Shown: positions 22,020 to 34,260 of the stretch, piece after piece
Position numbering within the stretch: the stretch's first letter is position 1
Layout: the number at the start of each line of letters is the position of its first letter
NCBI GenBank assembly: GCA_025266875.1
Contig: JALLLT010000034.1
Span: forward strand, 1-64,000
Direction: 5' to 3'
Length of the DNA: 64,000 nucleotides
DNA from: Fennellomyces sp. T-0311
Taxonomy: Eukaryota; Mucoromycota; Mucoromycetes; Mucorales; Lichtheimiaceae
Translations under genes and position numbers: made by a program
The notes under the pieces: model-generated
What the model was told of the DNA's origin: nothing
Seen by the model: the letters and a program-made list of their open reading frames with translations, nothing else
Database searches by the model: none

Positions 22020-22589
22020 TTTTTACAAGTAAATTAGTAAGAAAGAAAACAAAAGTATTTTCAGTGACTGACTGCTGTATCCACACGCGAAGGCGGTACT
22101 GATCTTTGTCATCGGTGTTTCGTGTATAGCCTATCAAACCTTATTCTGATAATTCGTTTTTTGACGTTGTAGCACCAAGCGGAATTAATATAAATCGCCG
22201 TTCCATTAACACCAATGAAAAACACATGGCAAGCGGCGCGAGCCGGATCATGAAAGACTTCCCCAGTTGGTGGCGATTACTATTTTCCATAACATTCCAT
22301 GATCATCATTAGTGTACTTGCTAAAGCTGTAGAAAATATAACTTAGCAATGAAACGTCAAGTTCAGGCTCATGCATATCATATGCAAATCGCGGCATATT
22401 TGAACTTATTTATCTTCTTTTAAGTTTCTTTGAGCTTCTCTTTTGCATTATAGGTGGCAGTATTGTGAATGATCACGATACTTGGTAAAAATGTACGAAT
22501 TACCAGGTTGACAGTCTGTGTAACAAACATTTATGTTAGCTTAATTTATCAGTGTATATGAACCACTTTTATCACTCTTTACATTCACC

Positions 22590-25500
22590 ATGCCACACCA
22601 ATATCAATGTTGCTATCGTAACTGCCTCTCTAAGCGCACATTTGCGTCAGTAAAGGCTCTTCGTTCTCATATAATGACGATGCATGCGAATCAACCTTTG
22701 CCATTTGTCGATACGCCATTGCAGTGTTCTGAAGATGATAGCACAGCGGATGCCCATATGTCATCACTGACTGAGCAAATAAATGAAAGTAACTTGCTTC
22801 ACGAACAAGAAGCTCATGTTGCGCCCATGGATTTTACTATGGAACATGACACGCTAGCCGACAAAAACATGAAGATGCATATATTGAAGGTACGTTACAA
22901 CGGTAAAATAGACTCGTCGACTCGATATCAACGTGTTTGCGCTACAAAGAACCTTTCTCTGGGGATTTGTGGTCTAAGCCAGCCAGCTCGAAGAACTCCC
23001 CAAAGGCAATTGACATATCTAGCCTAGAACTATTGATTGCCGAGTTCGCTTTAGATAACGGGCTCTCACAGGCACAATACAAGCGGTATAAAATCAAAAA
23101 ACATTATCAAGATATTATATTCTCAACTAATTTCGAGTATACCTTAGCCTTGTTGAACTTATTATGATTGCTCAAGAGCATGCAAGAGTGGCGCCATTGG
23201 AGCATAATGCACTATTCACGACTTTCGATAGCGTATTTCGAACGATATCTAAGAATCAAAGCGAGAAGTATACACTGGTACGTAACGTTGATGTTATGTG
23301 TATGTCACGATGAATTTTTTCAAACAACTCGACTACGTATTTTCTAGCCGTTTAAAACCGGAAAAGATTGATCTCGACCTTGTTCCTGACTTTCCTAAAA
23401 AGCACAAACAGCAATTCCTGGAGGTAATTGGCCAACCGTCCCTCATTTACCGCGATATTCGCAATTTGGCCGAGAAACTCTTCAGCCATCCACTATTCAA
23501 CGACGTAACACGTTTACACCCTGCTACTGTTACCAGAGATGGAAAAAGGATATATAACGATATCTACAGCGGACAATGGTGGCAAGAGCTCCAGGTATAA
23601 ATATACCAAGCGATTTAGCATCAGTAGGTATACGTATTAACGTGGTTAATGTTCGTCCATAGAAAATATCAAAGGAGGGATGCGTTATTCTTGGTCTTAT
23701 GCTTGCATCAGACAAAACAGTAATTACCGGCAACCTGAGAAATAGTGCGTGGCCGATATACTTGAAGCTAGGTTAGTAGTAACATATGGCATAAATATGG
23801 TTAATGTGTAACGGCTAAGCATTTTATGGCTACGTAGCAAACACTCCTTTTGAGTATAGAACCAAAGATACGTTGCATGGTACTCGCTTACTAGCATATT
23901 TGCCGGTTATTGAAAGCAAGAGGTTGTCGAATAAGAAATGGTTTCCATTAGCAAAAAAGGCGATCTTCCATTACTGCATTGGTCTCGTCATGGCACCTTT
24001 TCGAAAGTTCGACATCTTCAAGATGCAAGGGCCAGATCAAAAAGTATACAAATGTATCCCCGCATTGGCAGCGTATTCTGCAGATTACCAAGAACAGTGA
24101 GTATCACTGACTCTTCGCATGTATATTTATTAAACACTATATAAGATCGCTTCTCGCCTTAGTTAAAAGCGGAAATACCGCCCGAGGTTGCCCACGTTGC
24201 TTGGTTCTGACAAGCGAGTACCGCGAAAACGGTACAGCGGAACTACGAACGTCAACCGAGATGGAACATCTGTACAAACTTGGAAACGATCTTTTGCACG
24301 GCACCGAAGGAGAAAAAGAAGAAGATGCGGAGAAAGAAGATGAGGATATATTCATGGAGATTTCAATGCATAACATCCAGGTACTATCAATCAATGATGT
24401 AGATATTTGACTTTTTTGCTAAACATGGCATTATACTATATATGATAGAACGCATTTTGGAAACTTCCTCAACCATTCTTTGATCTCCATGGTTCACTGC
24501 TTGTGGATGACTTGCACCAGCTTGGCGGTGTATACGAACACTTGCTCAACTGTCTCGACAAACTGATCATGGATGTGAATGGTACCAAAGGAGCTTCCAT
24601 CATTGAAGAAATTAACAATCGAGCATCCATGATACCTCAGTACAAAGATCATCGTCGGTTCAACCAAGGCATTTTTCCACGCTTTTTGCGAAATCCAACT
24701 TATACAGAATGGCGAAGCAATATGGCTATCATCTTACCTTGCTGTTACGATTATATTCCGCTACAAGCAGCACTTTGCTTGCGTCATTTCTTGGATTTCG
24801 TAATGCACGCCACCGCCGAGGAACATACTGAGGATAGTCTTACTGAAATGGAGGAGTCATTGGATGCATACTATAAGTACAGTCCAATATTCCAAAAGTA
24901 CTCTCCATCTGGTTTGAACTTCCCCAAAAATCACATGCTTCAAAAGTATGCCCACGATATCCGATCTCGGGGTATAATCAGAGGCTATAGCACAACCAGC
25001 TCCGAGCACCAACACACTATCGATGTAAAGAAGCCGGCAAAACGAACTAACGGTCGGTTTGATTCGCTGTCCCAAATGGCCAACTTCATTCAAAAGAAGG
25101 ACCTACTTTTTGACGTTGCCATAAACCAATCAAGTACTCTTACAACATCGCTTCGTGCAAAAGCGACAATTTCCAAGATCATTTCCAGACGAAGCCAACT
25201 GTCATATAAGCTCGCATCAGAAACAGATCCCAAAGAAGTATCCGTATTATCACAGCAAGGCACTTTCCATGGATTGTCCATAATCCTTCGCTCCTTCTTC
25301 CATACCACTATCGATAACAACTTCGCACGTGTTGCACTACGCAACTTACCACAGCTCGACGACGATACGATCAAGGTGTATCAAACCTTGATAGTAGAGG
25401 ACTGCGACACCAATGGCAAGGTTATTATCGACAAGATCAGAACACATGATCAGTTCCATGGCCGTGAAAGGAAAGATTTCGCGGTATTTGAGTTCCCCAA

Positions 25501-25939
25501 CATCAAGGACAGGAGCGACAAAGAGATATACGAGTCGTATGGCCAAGTCCTCATGGTCTTCCGGGCGAAGTACAGGGGTAGAGAATACGATCTGGTACTG
25601 GCACGCCGATACTGTCCTTTGGGCGAAGCACACAAGACTGGGTTAGAGGTTATTTCACCTGACCTTGACGATACGTATAAAGGCCTGTTTATAAGCCAAA
25701 TCGAACGGGTAAAGCGTACAATCCATGTCGTTCCGGATTATGATTCAGATGCTTTCGTTGATCCTGTCCTGGGATCAATGTATGGAAAGTATTTACTGAA
25801 TCATGATTCGGATCGGTTTTCATGGTGCAACAGCAGAGGCCGACTTCCACATATCAATGAAAGAAGCAAAGAGTTTGTTCACTGGAATAAGGAGTACGAT
25901 AGTCCCAAGCAAGTAGGCACGGAAGATGATGACGCCTAG
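22590..25939 (+). CDS. Plavaka transposase, ~9 exons
   Basis: It starts at ATG 22,590 with a C2H2-type finger (CCYRNCLSKRTFASVKALRS + H...H), typical of Plavaka N-termini. The core contains the family blocks: CVILGLMLASDKTVITGN, ANTPFEYRTKDTLHGTRL, YCIGLVMAPFRKFD, QKVYKCIPALAAYSADYQEQ, RGCPRCLVL, FFDLHGSLLVDDLHQLGG, YKDHRRFNQGI and LRHFLDFVMHA. A late block is RGYSTTSSEHQHTIDVKKPA. Clear introns include 23,597-23,662, 23,771-23,837 and 24,098-24,145. The last exon starts at 24,449 and runs to the stop at 25,939. Splice sites between 22,888 and 23,280 are not resolved, so an inactivating change there cannot be excluded. Plavaka elements are CACTA-related cut-and-paste transposons known from fungi. 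Confidence 0.85.
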
Positions 25940-26059
25940 ATTTACCTAGGAGTATTTAATATTCTTGTCTATAAAACATTGCATATTCATATACTTGGTT
26001 ACTGTTTATAAAGGTGCTTGACCTGCTTCAGCACAATTCAAGGTAGATAAAATCCGTTC

Positions 26060-26255
26060 ACAATTTTAAACGCTCTCAACCCTCTCTCAACCCCGCCAAC
26101 ATTTTGGCAAGTTTATAAACCCTGTCAACCCTCTCTCAACCCCGCCAACATTTTGATAGGATTATAAACCCTGTCAACCCTCTCTCAACCCCGCTAAATG
26201 TTTTGGTAGGTTTATAAACCCTGTCAACCTTCACTCAATCCCCGCAACCTTCATA
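26060..26255. repeat. Right subterminal tandem repeat of Plavaka (~57-60 bp x 3)
   Basis: Three tandem units each contain CTCTCTCAACCCCGCYAA and GTTTATAAACCCTGTCAACC. The CAACCC core matches the left end. Likely transposase-binding sites. Confidence 0.8.
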
Positions 26256-26289
26256 AGGGCTTAATCAGCGGGGTATCTTTTCCGATGAA

Positions 26290-26464
26290 GTCTTGGCATA
26301 AGTCTTACCGTGACTTTTTGAGCCCCAAAGGCCAGCTTGGTAGGTACCTTGTCTGGGGACCCATCCAGCGTTTTGTATCAGAACGTCTTGAGCGCGCCAA
26401 ATTAAAGAACAACGGAGGAGATCGTGGCGTCGCTGAGCTTTTTGGTGATATTATACATCAAAAG
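26290..26464 (+). pseudogene. Old Plavaka accessory-gene relic, part 2
   Basis: SWHKSYRDFLSPKGQLGRYL then RLERAKLKNNGGDRGVAELF aligns with SFWDRAYRDMLSSTGELGKY and the following residues of the intact copy. It starts right after the Plavaka end and is cut after DIIHQK by the hAT element. Its C-terminus resumes at 29,291. Confidence 0.85.
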
Positions 26465-29282
26465 CAGTGTTGGTAATTTCTGCGGGGGCGAAAACTCTTT
26501 TTTTCGCGTGAATGAGTTTTCGCCTGACGAAAATTGGTGAGAAGTAGTGAAAAGTGGCGAAAAAACCTGCAGTCCTTCAAGCTGGCGCATAAAATTCGGC
26601 GCCCTTAACTAATGCGCCGAGAAAGCTCAAGCTGTCTAGTACTTTTGTTCTTTAACTCTGACATTTGTAATGCTCTCAATCGCTAACACTCGACGTCATA
26701 TTGGCCGCCCCGAGAGTGAACTAGGAAAATTCTTCAAACGCACACCCCGTTTTGACACGAATGGAAACAAGCTCAACGATGACCACTCGCAATGCAATGC
26801 TTGCATTGCAAAAAATGGTATCGAACTAGTGGAGCCATTTATATCAAAAAAAGCCAGTTGGATGTCGCATCTTTCTGTAACTGTCAAATACTAACTCATA
26901 GTAAAGATTCCGGTGACTAACGTAGTTTATAAAAGAAATGTATGAATTTGACACATGAAACAATTGCGCTCCTTCCCGAATACGGTATACTGCACGTGAC
27001 TGATTCTCTCTCACAACTGTCAGAAGTGTTGCCTGGAGAATCAACAAGTGCACCCTCGTCACAAGTATCAGTAGTCTCAGGTACGCTCAGCAGGAATTCA
27101 TCGACACTCCAGGGCAACTCTAGTAATTGGAAGTACGAGTTACATGACAAAATTCTTATGGCAACGGTGTCCGCAAACTTGCCATTTATGTGGATCGAGA
27201 ATCCTGAGGTCAAAGAAATGTTTTATCATTTAAATCCTGGGATAATGGTATCTATATAATAGAACGCGATATAGATACGGTACTTTACTAAAAGGCTTTG
27301 ATAGACTATAGCTGGTGCGTTATCTAGCCGACAAAAGCTTTCTGGGCCTATCCTGAATCGCATCACCGATTCTAATCATGACAAAATCGTTCAAAAAGCA
27401 AGAGACCCACAGGGTGTCACACTCACCTTCGATGGTTGGAAGAACGTTTCAAAGCAATCTATACTTGGTGTTGTACTGAATACGGCAAGCGGAGACAGCA
27501 TTGTTTGGGATGCCATGGATGTATCAATCGAACAAGGGCGTACCACCGAGGTAATTGACAAAATTGAGCACCTTGTTTTCCGCGATGATTCAAAAGTTAA
27601 ACAATATGGCGTCAAAGTCATTGCAATTGTCACCAACTCGGCAAGTGCCTACGCATCTGCTCGTACTCAGCTACGCCGTATTCATCGTGAAATTGTTTGG
27701 CTACCGTGCTTCGCACACCAGTTAAACTTATGTTTCGCTGACATTTTAAAGTCATTCCCACTCCTGGAATCTCGGATACACGATGCTATCAAAATTATTG
27801 AAAATTTCAATCGTACGCCGCTACTTCTGCGCAAACTTCGCGATTTGAACCAAGCAATGACCGGTCAAGGAAGCAGTTCGACTAGCCTACAGCAACCGGG
27901 GGTAACTCGATGGAATAGCTACTACAATGCCTTGGAAAACCTTGTTTCCAAGCAAGACGCTTTGATGGTAGATATTCTGTATGTATAGTGTATCTGCTAC
28001 TTTATTAATACTGTTACCCTGCATAGATGCTTGTCTTAAATGCCAAGAGTACCAACGATACCGCAGTCAAAGAGAAACTTGGGCTTGAACGCGAAAAGAA
28101 CATCACAGACAATATCTTTTGGAAAGATATCGTTGGAATTATCGAGATTTTCAAGCCTTTTGCAGCCAGTTTGGACTGCTTACAAAGAGAGCATGCAAGA
28201 TTACACGACATTGTTGACCAATTTTCCAAGATTGTTCCATTATTTACAAGCACCAGGAGCGATTTTGTTTTGAGTCTGCCTCAAGATCAAGTAACAAAAT
28301 TCGTTTGCAGATTGGAATGATGATGGCAACAGTGGGAGCAGCCGCTTCTATTACTTGTATATTATCTGCATACTCGGCTCACCAACATCAACATCCGCCC
28401 TATACGGGCGAACTCTAATGTCACTGACAATTTCGGATTTCGAATGTATGCGGCCTGGGCAACATATTATTACGAAGCATGGAGTGGTGAAACAGTTACT
28501 GACATGTACGAACAAATTGCGAGATTTGACATGCAAAAAGAACCCTTCGATGCCCTCACTGCCACTGGTTTCACTAGCATGGAGGTATACTGGGCTGCAC
28601 TTGAGCGAGAGTTAATGAAACCAAGCCATCCAAGCGACGGTTCAAACAGATGCAAGGAGCTAATCTTTGTTGATCATCGAATTCAAGCGATAGGTGTAAA
28701 TTCGGCTTCATGTGAACGTCTATTCAGCGATATGGCACATATCCACTCCAAACTTCACAACCGCATGTCATGTACCAAAGTACTGAAAATGGCCCAGATA
28801 CGATCTGGTGCAGTAAAAAAAAGGCGAATACGTCGGCAAGTCACGGTAGATCTTCCTGAAGAGGTCAATATATCATCAGCTGAAGCGTCGAGCAGCATAG
28901 AAATAGACGACGACAATGGTAATTCAACAACAGACGAAGAAGAAGAAGAAGAGGGGGTTTTGGACATAGGAGCACAGGAGGAATTGACAAGGTTAATCGA
29001 ACAATGGACAGATGAAGCAGAAGATAGCTACGTAGAAGAAAGTAACGAGCATCCTGCTGATCGAAAGGATTACAAGTGGACTTTAACTTCTTTGTTTAAT
29101 GTTTAGCATACATATCAGTCATATATGCAGCGGCTTCACATTTATATATGTAATATTTTAGCTTGTATATTTCAAATATAGTACTATTTTCGTCATTTTT
29201 CGCCAATTTTTGACAATTTTCGCCAATTCTCATTGGAAAGAAGAACGAAAACTAATTTTCGCTGGGCGATAATTCAACGATG
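26465..29282 (+). mobile_element. hAT transposon, 2,818 bp, TSD ATCAAAAG
   Basis: The perfect 8-bp duplication ATCAAAAG lies at 26,457-26,464 and 29,283-29,290. The ends are CAGTGTTGG on the left and ...CAACGATG on the right, imperfectly inverted. Both are followed inward by clusters of GCGAAAA/TTTTCGC motifs (left to ~26,560, right from ~29,190), which look like subterminal transposase-binding sites. One transposase gene lies inside. Excision with one TSD rejoins DIIHQK to YQMAQQQDLIP of the host relic in frame. Confidence 0.95.
26670..29106 (+). CDS. hAT transposase with BED-type zinc finger
   Basis: Exon 1 (26,670-26,876) joined to 26,936 gives a BED-like finger (CNAC ... SWMSHLS + KCMNL). 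The RNase H-like core has VTLTFDGWKNVSKQ, VIAIVTNSASAYASARTQLR and EIVWLPCFAHQLNLCFADIL, then PGVTRWNSYYNALENL. The C-terminal hAT dimerisation region reads VNSASCERLFSDMAHIHSKL. A Lys/Arg stretch (KKRRIRRQ) and an acidic tail with the VNISSAEASSS segment follow. Splicing is clear for the first introns. Around 28,310-28,380 the frame changes without a confidently placed intron, so either a splice event or a frameshift is present. Start choice: this is the first ATG giving the zinc motif. Confidence 0.82.
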
Positions 29283-29290
29283 ATCAAAAG

Positions 29291-29398
29291 TATCAGATGG
29301 CTCAACAGCAGGACTTGATACCACTCGAGGAGGTACCTTCAGATAGGCCTATTGTGCGCGTCCAACCCACTCCCAAAAGAGCTAGATACTTAGTTTGA
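29291..29398 (+). pseudogene. Old Plavaka accessory-gene relic, part 3 (C-terminus)
   Basis: YQMAQQQDLIPLEEVPSDRP then IVRVQPTPKRARYLV-stop corresponds to LQAHQPYSMAPEAPEADIVR with basic tail KRRRMN of the intact copy. The stop TGA lies at 29,396-29,398. The sequence from here to 29,573 contains no gene. Confidence 0.82.
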
Positions 29399-29930
29399 GG
29401 GTATAAAAGATTTGTTTTCATTAGAAAATAAAGATTTAATGTTACAAATACCAAAGAAACATGTATGTTATGAGCAAATAATAATGCGAACCAAACTAGA
29501 GAGAATGAGCATAACAATTGTATAGCGAGCTGAACCCTTGTCAAGGCTATCAAGCTGCACAATCCTTTCAATATGGTGCATACTGTTTTGAATAGTGAAG
29601 AATTTTCAAATCCCGATGAAAAACTTCCAGATGTATAAACACAACGAGAAGTTGGTATTTTCTAAAATGACGCACAATATCTATTTGTTATGCTATAAAG
29701 AACAATTATTGTGTGGGAAATTGCATGAAAACAAAAACTGGAGAAGTTTAAAGGGTTCAAAGTTTTGTCGGAAAATGAAATTTAAGCAGAGGGGTCCTGG
29801 ATTTCAAACAGGACATCTTATCTCGTAGGCGTACTTTAAGCTGTGTGTAACCATAATGACATTGTGTAACTATACTTCTCGATGCTGCGGTTGTGGCTAT
29901 CATTCTTCCCTTCTCTTTTCTTCTTTCAAT

Positions 29931-31639
29931 ATGCCATGAAGCAAGCGTTCCAAGGCAGCTCTTAAGAAGCTCCGTGATAAAGATGGAAACTATGTAAAAG
30001 CTCCAACATCAGTGGAAGTAACCAGTTCAATTGACATTGCTGACGATTTCGCAATCTTGGGTGAACTTTTGGAAAGTGAGAGTGAAGAGCTATTGAAGGA
30101 CGCGTCATATCAGCCAAGCGCCCTTACCTGCCTTTCCGATACAACAGAGAAGACTTTCCGCAGAAAATACTGGGGCACTGGACGTACAACAAAATGGGAC
30201 AAAAAGTGAAAGGCAGCAGAAATGGCCATAGGAAATATGTCAATTTCCAGTTTTTTCCCTCCTATCGCAACCCTCAACCTCACAGCAGCCGAAAATACGG
30301 TTACTGTGGAATCAGAGTCTCAGATGAACCCAGCTGATTTTGTTGATTCTGAAATCATTGATATGGTATTTCCATATGACAATGACATCGACGCAATGAA
30401 AGCCGCATACAAAGCCTTGGAGCCTATTGCTGATACCCACATGAATCAGACGCACCCAGCAAACAGTATGCCCGATTACGAACGATCTAAGTACAGAAGT
30501 GTCTACTGGTACTTCAGGTACTGCATCGCAGGCATGTGGACAATGAAGGCATCGCAAGAGGCAGCAGCCAAGGCATGGACGAAACCTTCAAAATATTACT
30601 GCCCATTATCGATCCGACTTTAGGCAAAGGAATACCTACAGTTTCAAAAAATATCGAAACACCAAAAAGGGAAGCATGCGCAAAGAGCTTCTCTTTTGAA
30701 CGATGAAGACATCCAACTTGCTGCCAAGGATTTGATCCTAAACATAAGGCAAACAAAGCGTACCTTGGGGGATATTGCCAAAGACCTAAACGCAAAGGTT
30801 ATACCTAACCTGATTGGAATGCCAGGCAATATCTCTCCTTCAGTTCTTCGAAACCATATGATTTCTTGGGGATATCGATATGCAAAGTATAAGAAAGACG
30901 TTTACTTCGACGGCCATGAACGCGCTGATGTTGTGGAATACTGCAAAGAATGGACAAAGCGCATGGTGGAGCGCAAGAAGTTGATGGAGGACTACAAAGA
31001 AGATGAAGAAGAGATAGTCAAGGCGCCGGTGATACCAAATGGTAAAAAGAAAATTGCGATGGTTACTTACGACGAGAGTAATTTCTACTCAAACGATGCG
31101 AAGGAAGACGTGTGGACGCATGAGGACGAATCCACTATCTGTAAAAAGTCGATTGGTGGATCCATTATGGTTAGTGAATTCCAGTGTCCTTGCCATGGAA
31201 CAATGAGATCGAGAGCCTGGACATCACGTACCTTCAAGGAAGCCAACAGCTGTAACGGTTATTGAAAAGCCGCTGATCTGTATACCCAACTGGTGGATGA
31301 TGCAATTCCATTATTTGAACGGCTTCATGACGATTGCCAGGCGCTCTTTATCTTTGACCAGTCAAGCAACCATCGAGCATATCCAGACGATGCTCTTTTG
31401 GTATCCCGAATGAACTTAGAAGATAAGGAAATTGCCAAGGATGCCTCAAGGCCCATGCGAAATGGCTGGATGATGTACAAAGGCAACGTCCTTTCACAGC
31501 CAACGTACTACAGCAAATTGATGAGCGTTAGAACAAACAGAGGAGGAACAAGAGAGGTCGAGCATTTCTATGCTAAAGGCGTCTGTACTGTCCTAAAAGA
31601 ATGCAATCTTGGGCGCTTTAAAGAGTTTGAGGACCAAGG
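29931..31639 (+). pseudogene. DDE transposase of element D, part 1 (5' two thirds)
   Basis: It starts at ATG 29,931 (MP-stop-SKRSKAALKKLRDK). One frame continues through in-frame stops at 29,937 (TGA), 30,207 (TGA), 30,621 (TAG) and 31,263 (TGA), with family-like sequence on both sides of each. Blocks: KYWGTGRTTKWDKK near residue 90, a QKGKHAQRASLLND helical region, ILRN-type GWGYRYAKYKKDVYFDGHE signature seen here as SWGYRYAKYKKDVYFDGHER, the first catalytic Asp in MVTYDESNFYSND (~378), the KSIGGSIMVSEF block and the second Asp in LFIFDQSSNHRAYPDDALL (~473). It is cut after FKEFEDQ by X1. The parts plus those at 44,575-44,654 and 49,007-49,398 sum to 2,181 nt (727 codons) in one frame. Confidence 0.9.
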
Positions 31640-34260
31640 TAAGGTTCTCCATTCGGGTTTTTGAGTCGGGTATCTACTGACTCGTACCCGACCCGAAAAA
31701 AGTTGACTCGTACTTCTCAAATATCCGAAAAACTCGAAAACTCATACTCGAAACCCGACTCGAAAATGATACAATGGCTTAGGTGCAATCAGCGTAAAAG
31801 TAGCAAAGATCCCGGAAATCGAGCTCAATGTGACAATGTCAAGCATAAAAATGATTATACTGGTGTAAAATGGGTCTACATTGGCTTGAAACAGATATCA
31901 ATAAGAGGCAAACACTGAAGTTGAGGCATGTGAAAAAGACACGTTCTTCAATATTGTTTTATTATTCTTGTTGTTGTAAGTGGCACATATCGTGACGATG
32001 ACAATTGCCAACGGGAAATGACTGGAGGTAGCAGGTAATACAAGTATGGTTTGGCAAAAAAAAATTCACTTTCTAGCTTATTTTATGACCAACTTGCATT
32101 TGCACATGATTAAGCTTATTCATGAATGACACTGACACACGCCTTTAGTAACCACTCTGTAAATAAAGCTTAATTATCAAGTGCAGCTATACATCACTTT
32201 CCATTTGCTATATATCCCGGATGCATCCACCTGTATATATTATCTTGTACAGTGAACCCCCGTTTTTTTCCGCAGTAAATGGAATGCTCAAAAGCGAGGA
32301 AAAAGCGGGGGTTACACAAGAGAGATATCTGACTTGAATACAAACGTCCTTTTTTCACGCAATTCTTTTGCTGTATGGTCTATTTGCATGGCGGCTAGCA
32401 CTAGAGTGTGATTGAATGCATTTGCTGCAGTGAAATAATACGCATTTATAATACATGGGTATATAGCTTCATCATTGTGGTGTCCAGGAGTTAAGACCGA
32501 GAAGGTGTTAAGGAGGTAAGCCCAGATACGAATTCAAATACCGAGAATTGCACTCAGCTGGATAAGCATTCAGAATCATGGATGGTAATAGGTATCTGTA
32601 CTGCATAGTCCAATAGCAGTAGAATAGTATATAAGCTTTATTGAACGGATAGTAGAGCGAGATCTGATATTCAGAATAAATTCGTGTCTCAAAGGGTTCC
32701 TATTTGTCTATGTATTTCTACTATCATCCACATTCAACCCGATAACACAATAATGCTTGTCACCTTGAAGCTTATCCACAGTGGCGATATGTATCTAATG
32801 GCCTGGCACGGTCTGCAATAGCCCATGACTATTGTGGATCGTGTCAGGCTTTTTTTTGTCCTTGGATTGTTCATGTTACACAGAACGCTGGCAAGATGCT
32901 GGTGCTTCCAAGGAATGATGATCAAGCAGCTGTTAACTCGGATAAACTGTCAAATGATGGGGCGTTGGACTGTAATCGCGTGATGATCAGGATGATGTGA
33001 GGCAAATGGACCAATGCGTGCAGCGCAAGTCATCGATCTCCATCTTAGTGCGGCGAGAAGGTCAGTGATGGCATGGATTGAGGGAAGATAGGATCGAGGT
33101 ACCGCTGGTGAACCAATGGATTCCTGCTCATAGGCAAAAAGACTTCTTTTTTTTTGCATGGCGCGTCGTTCAGGTTATGAGAAATTGATCCCTAATGCAC
33201 AGGTTTCAGATAGTAATTAGCAGAACCCAGGAAAACAAAAAAAATCACAGAAAGTGAAGACTGGGTACCCAGACTGCGAATCAGTATAAATATGACACAA
33301 AAGATATAGAAGATAGTATATATCAAAATGCCGCGCAGAAGACATTACGCGAAACTTACAAACGAGCAGAAAGATGCGGCATATCAGCATCATCGTACAA
33401 GTCTGTCGATGTTATCATACACCCTGTTAGCCAATTGGGTCAAGGCCAAATATAACCTGGAGATAGCCCCAGATCCATTGGCACTCCGGAAGATGATCAA
33501 GAAAAGAAAGCAACAAGAGCAAAATGGTGTAGACCACAACAGGTTATCCACGTCAAGGGGTCGTTATCCAGTAAGTGCTATAATATGCTTATATATTTTT
33601 ATTAGTACTAAGTCATGGGGTAGCAACTGGAAGAAGCGCTCTATCTGTGGGTCCAGCAACGTGAGATGCAGAACATCCAAATCAATTGGGTTATTATCAA
33701 GAAGGCAGCAACGGACTTTGCCGAGAACCTCGGCATCAACGAGCAACTTACCTTTTCCAATGGATGGCAACACCGTTTTAGCAAACGTTACGGTATCTCC
33801 TCCCATCGCATCTACGGTGAAATGGCCTCCACCGATAACCAATCGATTGACGAAAGGCTTCCGGAGTTGAAGGCTAAAATCAGCGAGTATGCCTTGCAGG
33901 ATGTGTACAACATGGACGAAACAGCACTATTTTATGCAAGCACTCCGCATCTCACAATCTCACGAAGCTCAATCTAAAGAGTTAAACAAGACAAAAGTAG
34001 AATGACAGTGGCACTTACTGTCAATGCAGACGGATCTGATTTTCGTGAACCGCTCTTTATTGGCAAAACTTTGAACCCAAAGTGCTTTCAAAAAAAGGTA
34101 CTGCTAAAACCTACGAAAGCTTTCTATGTTTATTAATGCATATAATGTATGTAGACAGCATCAGCACATGGATACTCACAATACTTCGCAAACTCAAGTG
34201 CCTGGATGACGAAGGCGATCTTTAAACATTACTTGCGTCGATTTGATAGAGCTATGAAAT

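Larger units (their letters stand above)
19940..26287 (+). mobile_element. Plavaka-type DNA transposon, complete, TSD AA
   Basis: The ends CATCGGAAAA (19,940) and TTTTCCGATG (to 26,287) are inverted. AA on both sides fits a 2-bp duplication, since GATAA|...|AAGTC collapses to GATAAGTC and restores the interrupted gene's frame (FGWDKSWHKSYRD). Subterminal CTCAACCC arrays occupy both ends. The element contains two divergent genes: an unknown accessory protein (minus) and a Plavaka transposase (plus). Between them (22,020-22,589) is a gene-free presumed bidirectional promoter. Confidence 0.88.

Noticed and set aside
29302..29828. Short ORFs on both strands near the left end of element D
   Set aside because: They straddle the element boundary and TIR, and no conserved motif is present.
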